8,926 nt of DNA. It comes from an uncultured bacterium (lineage in GTDB: Bacteria > Bacteroidota > Bacteroidia > Bacteroidales > Bacteroidaceae). Numbering within the stretch: position 1 is the first letter of the stretch; the number at the start of each line of letters is the position of its first letter. The position numbers and the translations under genes were made by a program. Location: assembly GCA_945788485.1 (NCBI GenBank), contig CALZMB010000083.1:1-8926 (forward strand). The letters run 5' to 3'. The notes beneath the pieces were generated by a model. The model made no database searches. It had not been told where the DNA came from and was given only the letters and a program-made list of their open reading frames with translations. Positions 5,907 through 8,926 of this stretch are shown here, piece after piece.

Positions 5907-5954
5907 TTCTGACACTTCCGCAAAGCGGCATACAATGCCGGCCGTGTGTCAGAA
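5907..5954 (+). other. Structured spacer between the TolC and HlyD genes
   Basis: TTCTGACAC (5907-5915) and GTGTCAGAA (5946-5954) are perfectly complementary over 9 bp. Inside, CGGCA (5926-5930) and TGCCG (5936-5940) form a 5-bp hairpin with loop TACAA. An alternative small hairpin, CCGC-AAA-GCGG (5918-5928), overlaps it and is mutually exclusive. The bases after the outer stem are AAAACC, not a T-run, so simple termination is unlikely. The 133-nt spacer is the longest in the cluster. The structure could be an mRNA processing or stability element setting the ratio of outer membrane factor to the inner components; that is inference. Confidence 0.55.
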
Positions 5955-6029
5955 AACCTTTCTCCAACAGGTGAAAATAGCCACCTTATCTTTTCTTTCT
6001 CTACAGAACACATTATTTTTTCTACACAG

Positions 6030-7016
6030 ATGAACGACAAACAACAAAACAGGAATACACTGCTCGCACTGCTTGCCCTCGTGGCAGTGGTTGTCTTGGT
6101 GGGCATCATAGGATATTTCACCATCGGAAAGACGACAGAAGACATACAGGGTGAAGTTGAAGTGGAGGAATACCGTGTGTCGAGCAAGGTCCCCGGCCGC
6201 ATTCTTGAGATTTGTGTCAAGGAAGGCGACTATGTGAAGCCCGGCGACACGCTCGCCATTCTCGATTGCCCTGAGGTAGAGGCGAAGAAGACTCAGGCTT
6301 CCGGGGCTGAGGATGCGGCTGCCGCCATGTCAGAGATGGCACAGCGCGGAGCACGTCAAGAGCAGATCCGCGGTGCCTACGAGATGTGGCAACAGGCCAA
6401 GGCAGGAGCCGATGTGGCTAAGAAAAGCTACGAAAGAGTGCAGCGCCTGTTCGACGAAGGAGTGGTGACTGCGCAGAAGAGAGACGAGACCTACGCCACA
6501 TACAAGGCCATGGAGGCGCAAGAGAAGGCTGCCAAAAGCCAGTATGACATGGCTGTCAACGGGGCGCGGACAGAAGAGAAACGTGCTGCGACGGCACAAT
6601 GGCAGCGTGCCAAAGGCGCTATGCAGGAGGTTGCGGCATATATGCGCGAGACCGTACAGCTTGCTACTGCCGAGGGTGAGGTGAGCGAGATATACCCCAA
6701 GGTAGGCGAACTTGTCGGCACGGGTTCTCCTATCATGACCATCTCGATGCTCGACAAGGTATATACCACGTTCAATGTCCGTGAAGACATGCTTCAAGGC
6801 ATGAAGATGGGCGAGACGTTCTCTGCCTACTGTCCTGCTTTCAACGAGCATCTTGACTTGAAAGTTTATTACATAAAAGACCAAGGCTCGTATGCCACAT
6901 GGAAGGCGGCAAAGACCAACGGACAGTATGATTTGAAGACCTTCGAGGTCAGGGCGCACCTTGTGAAGCCCTTCAAAGGCCTGCGTCCCGGCATGACACT
7001 CGTTGCCGACCGATAG
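6030..7016 (+). CDS. HlyD-family periplasmic adaptor (membrane fusion protein)
   Basis: Adaptors of this family bridge an inner-membrane transporter and a TolC channel. The 328-residue product has a cytoplasmic MNDKQQNR start and one membrane helix (about 10-32). The first half of the lipoyl/biotinyl-like domain follows (GEVEVEEYRVSSKVPGRI to VKPGDTLAIL, 41-78), then an alpha-helical hairpin (about 82-205). The second lipoyl half is GEVSEIYPKVGELVGTGSPIMTI (216-238), and a beta-barrel region begins KVYTTFNVRED. The C-terminal GLRPGMTLVADR is typical of the family. The hairpin contains two related stretches, RGARQEQIRGAYEMWQQAK and NGARTEEKRAATAQWQRAK, as in YbhG-like adaptors. A GTG at 5946 is also in frame but would start inside the spacer hairpin and add a non-family leader; the ATG at 6030 gives a clean membrane anchor. 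The gene lies between the outer membrane factor and two ABC-2 permeases. Confidence 0.92.
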   Translation: MNDKQQNRNTLLALLALVAVVVLVGIIGYFTIGKTTEDIQGEVEVEEYRVSSKVPGRILEICVKEGDYVKPGDTLAILDCPEVEAKKTQASGAEDAAAAMSEMAQRGARQEQIRGAYEMWQQAKAGADVAKKSYERVQRLFDEGVVTAQKRDETYATYKAMEAQEKAAKSQYDMAVNGARTEEKRAATAQWQRAKGAMQEVAAYMRETVQLATAEGEVSEIYPKVGELVGTGSPIMTISMLDKVYTTFNVREDMLQGMKMGETFSAYCPAFNEHLDLKVYYIKDQGSYATWKAAKTNGQYDLKTFEVRAHLVKPFKGLRPGMTLVADR

Positions 7017-7067
7017 CCTTTGCGCCCTGTCCTGTTCTGTCTTCGCATACCAATCCCATAACCGACG

Positions 7068-8228
7068 ATGAAAGAAATCCTCGACATAGTGTTGAGAGAA
7101 TGTGGTTTCGTCCGCCGAAATCCCGTTTATCTCCTCTCTTTCTTGGTGTTCCCGCTGCTCTGTGTTGTCTTCTTCACTTCATTGATGGCAGCAGGACAGC
7201 CGGAGGATATGCCTGTCGGCGTGGTTGACCTTGACAATTCCAGCGTCTCGCGCAGCATCGTCCGCAGGCTTGACGCCATGCAGACATCACGCGTCGTGGC
7301 TCATTATCCGTCTGTTTCTGATGCCCGTCAGGCTGTTCAACGTGGCGAGATATACGCTTTTCTTTATATTCCTGAAGGCTTGAAGCGCGATATGCTGTCA
7401 TCAAGACAGCCCCGTCTGTCGTTCTATTATTCCAACACGTCGCTCACGGCAGGCGCTTTGCTCTACCGTGACATGAAGACCGTGACCACCCTCGCGTCAG
7501 CCGCGGTAGGCCAGGCAACCCTTTCTGCCAAGGGACTGACAGCGCGCGAGACGATGGCATTCCTTCAGCCGGTCGCCCTTGACGCACATTTTCTTAACAA
7601 TCCTTTTGTCAACTACAACGTTTATCTCTCTACAATACTTGTTCCGGGCTGCATAATGCTCTTCGTGATGTTGCTCACTGCCTATACGATAGGCTCTGAG
7701 TTGAAGCATCGTACAGCCAACCAGCTGCTCTCGATGGCAGGCGGCAGTGTGTTGAAGGCGGTATTCTCGAAGCTTCTGCTGCACACAGTGCTTTTCCTCT
7801 TTGTCATGTACGCCCATTATTATGTGTTGTATGGCATTCTTCATTTCCCACATTCGGGCAGTGTGGCATACATGCTTGCGCTCGGCTTGCTTACGGTTCT
7901 TGCCGGCCAGGGCTTCGGCTTGTTGACTTTCGCTGTCGTTCCGTCGATGCGTCTGTCAATGAGTGTCTGTTCTCTGCTGAGTGTCTTGAGCTTCTCTATG
8001 ACAGGCGCCGCGTTCCCCGTATTCTCTATGGACGCTCCGTTAGAGGCGTTGGCGTGGATTTTCCCGCTGCGTCATTATTGGATGATATATTCTCTCAATA
8101 TCTTCAACGGCTATCCTTTGGCAGACACATGGCAGTATTTCGCGATGTTACTTCTCTTCGCTATACTCCCGTTGCTGTTCATCCGCCGTCTCCGCCGCAT
8201 TTTCCTGACGTTCGTATATACAGCGTGA
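7068..8228 (+). CDS. ABC-2-type transporter permease, first copy
   Basis: This inner-membrane permease belongs to the ABC-2 superfamily, of the type with a large periplasmic domain (as in E. coli YbhS/YbhR and YhgE/Pip-like proteins). It has 386 residues. One helix lies at about 21-42 and the periplasmic domain runs from about 43 to 182. That domain opens MPVGVVDLDNSSVSR (48-62) and contains DARQAVQRGEIYAFLYIPEG (84-103). Five further helices lie at about 186-208, 232-257, 266-290, 296-318 and 356-371. The stretch LSFSMTGAAFPVFSM (306-320), followed by LAWIFPLRHYW, is the conserved SG-x-x-x-P type loop of these permeases. It begins 51 nt after the adaptor gene. These permeases normally work with an ATP-binding subunit, and none is encoded in the window. 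The substrate is unknown. Confidence 0.9.
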   Translation: MKEILDIVLRECGFVRRNPVYLLSFLVFPLLCVVFFTSLMAAGQPEDMPVGVVDLDNSSVSRSIVRRLDAMQTSRVVAHYPSVSDARQAVQRGEIYAFLYIPEGLKRDMLSSRQPRLSFYYSNTSLTAGALLYRDMKTVTTLASAAVGQATLSAKGLTARETMAFLQPVALDAHFLNNPFVNYNVYLSTILVPGCIMLFVMLLTAYTIGSELKHRTANQLLSMAGGSVLKAVFSKLLLHTVLFLFVMYAHYYVLYGILHFPHSGSVAYMLALGLLTVLAGQGFGLLTFAVVPSMRLSMSVCSLLSVLSFSMTGAAFPVFSMDAPLEALAWIFPLRHYWMIYSLNIFNGYPLADTWQYFAMLLLFAILPLLFIRRLRRIFLTFVYTA

Positions 8229-8284
8229 CGTAAGTCAGACATATCATTTCCATCCTTCAAACCCTACACGAAACACTCCCGGCA

Positions 8285-8926
8285 ATGTCATTTCTCCGCA
8301 CCATCATCTCTTCTTTTCATTCCCTTTGTGCCATCTGGTATAAAGAGATTCGTTATATGTTGATGGACGAGGGTATGCTGTTGTTTGTCACGCTGCTGCC
8401 TCTTGCATATCCCATTGTCTATTCGTGGATATACAACAACGAGGTAGTCCGTGAGGTTCCCGTCGTTGTTGTAGATAAATGTCATACTGTCTCAAGCCGT
8501 CATTTCCTCCGTCTGTATGATGCTTCGCCCAATGTCCGCGTCGCCTGTCACGCCACTGACCTTGACGAGGCTCGTGATATTGTAGGCAAGCAGGAGGCAT
8601 ACGGCGTTGTCTATATCCCTTCCGACTTCGACCGCCGTCTCCATCGTATGGAGCAAGCCACAGTGAGTGTCTATTGCGACATGTCGCTCATGCTTGTCTA
8701 TAAGAATGTCTATCAGACCGCAGTTGCCGTCTGCTCGGAGTTCGGGACGGAGATTCAGAAGAGTGTGCTTGCCCTGCCCACCGCCCGCGACGAGGAGACA
8801 GCCACGGCCCCGGTGGTGTGCGACGAGGTTGCATTGTACAACACGACGGGAGGCTACGGCAATTTCATCCTGCCCGGTGTGCTTGTCCTCATTCTCCAGC
8901 AGACGATATTGCTGGGCATGGGCATC
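8285..8926 (+). CDS. ABC-2-type transporter permease, second copy (partial)
   Basis: An ATG at 8285 opens a frame that runs uninterrupted through 214 codons to the right edge, so the 3' part is missing. It is a paralogue of the preceding permease. A short cytoplasmic start contains WYKEIRYMLMDEG, a first helix lies at about 31-49 (MLLFVTLLPLAYPIVYSWI), and a periplasmic domain follows with VPVVVVDK (58-65) aligned to MPVGVVDLD of its neighbour. DLDEARDIVGKQEAYGVVYIP matches DARQAVQRGEIYAFLYIP. At the edge GNFILPGVLVLILQQTILLG begins the second helix. Two similar but diverged permeases probably make a heterodimeric channel. The ATG lies 56 nt after the first permease gene. All its visible arginine codons are CGC or CGT, with no AGA or AGG, unlike trmB and other genes to the left; this is a mild codon-use difference only. 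Confidence 0.88.
   Translation, partial: MSFLRTIISSFHSLCAIWYKEIRYMLMDEGMLLFVTLLPLAYPIVYSWIYNNEVVREVPVVVVDKCHTVSSRHFLRLYDASPNVRVACHATDLDEARDIVGKQEAYGVVYIPSDFDRRLHRMEQATVSVYCDMSLMLVYKNVYQTAVAVCSEFGTEIQKSVLALPTARDEETATAPVVCDEVALYNTTGGYGNFILPGVLVLILQQTILLGMGI

Noticed and set aside
5987..5995. TATCTTTTC before the HlyD gene as a possible internal promoter
   Set aside because: It lacks the final G of TAnnTTTG, and no TTTG was identified at the proper spacing upstream.
1..8926. CRISPR array, tRNA or rRNA genes, insertion sequence, integrase or phage genes
   Set aside because: No spaced direct repeats, cloverleaf-like sequence, transposase or integrase reading frame was seen; all substantial frames belong to the genes listed.

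Overview
The window looks like a chromosomal segment from a Bacteroidota bacterium, most likely a Prevotella-type member of the Bacteroidales. The evidence is two promoters with the Bacteroidetes TTTG / TAnnTTTG architecture, no convincing Shine-Dalgarno sequences before the starts, and gene families typical of that group (a TrmB with a divergent TFSDPQMKNPRKR motif, a coiled-coil envelope protein of Bacteroidales style, a TolC-HlyD-ABC-2 exporter cluster). All genes lie on the + strand.

Left part (1-3171), housekeeping. A nested inverted repeat (5-71) and a second short hairpin (128-150) precede xseB (exonuclease VII small subunit, 160-354). A well-formed promoter (374-405) drives ilvE (branched-chain amino acid aminotransferase, 438-1454), followed by a DUF975-family membrane protein (1528-2295). 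A clear intrinsic terminator (2348-2375) closes that unit. trmB (tRNA m7G46 methyltransferase) starts at 2401, just after the terminator.

Middle (3172-3471), a 300-base gene-free regulatory region. It holds a second promoter with the same TAATTTTGCA core as the ilvE promoter, embedded in a tandem 10-bp repeat and inverted repeats. A transcribed leader of about 130 nt follows, with two consecutive stem-loops; the second ends in a T-run and looks like an attenuator.

Right part (3472-8926), a probable five-gene envelope export operon: an uncharacterised inner-membrane-anchored coiled-coil protein, a TolC-type outer membrane factor, an HlyD-type periplasmic adaptor, and two paralogous ABC-2 permeases with large periplasmic domains (the second runs off the right edge). 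No ATP-binding subunit is encoded among these genes. Spacers are loose (37, 133, 51 and 56 nt) and two of them hold hairpins. Together the proteins could form an inner-to-outer membrane conduit for a small-molecule or lipid-like substrate; the substrate cannot be told from sequence. The leader plus the coiled-coil protein are the least explained parts of the window.
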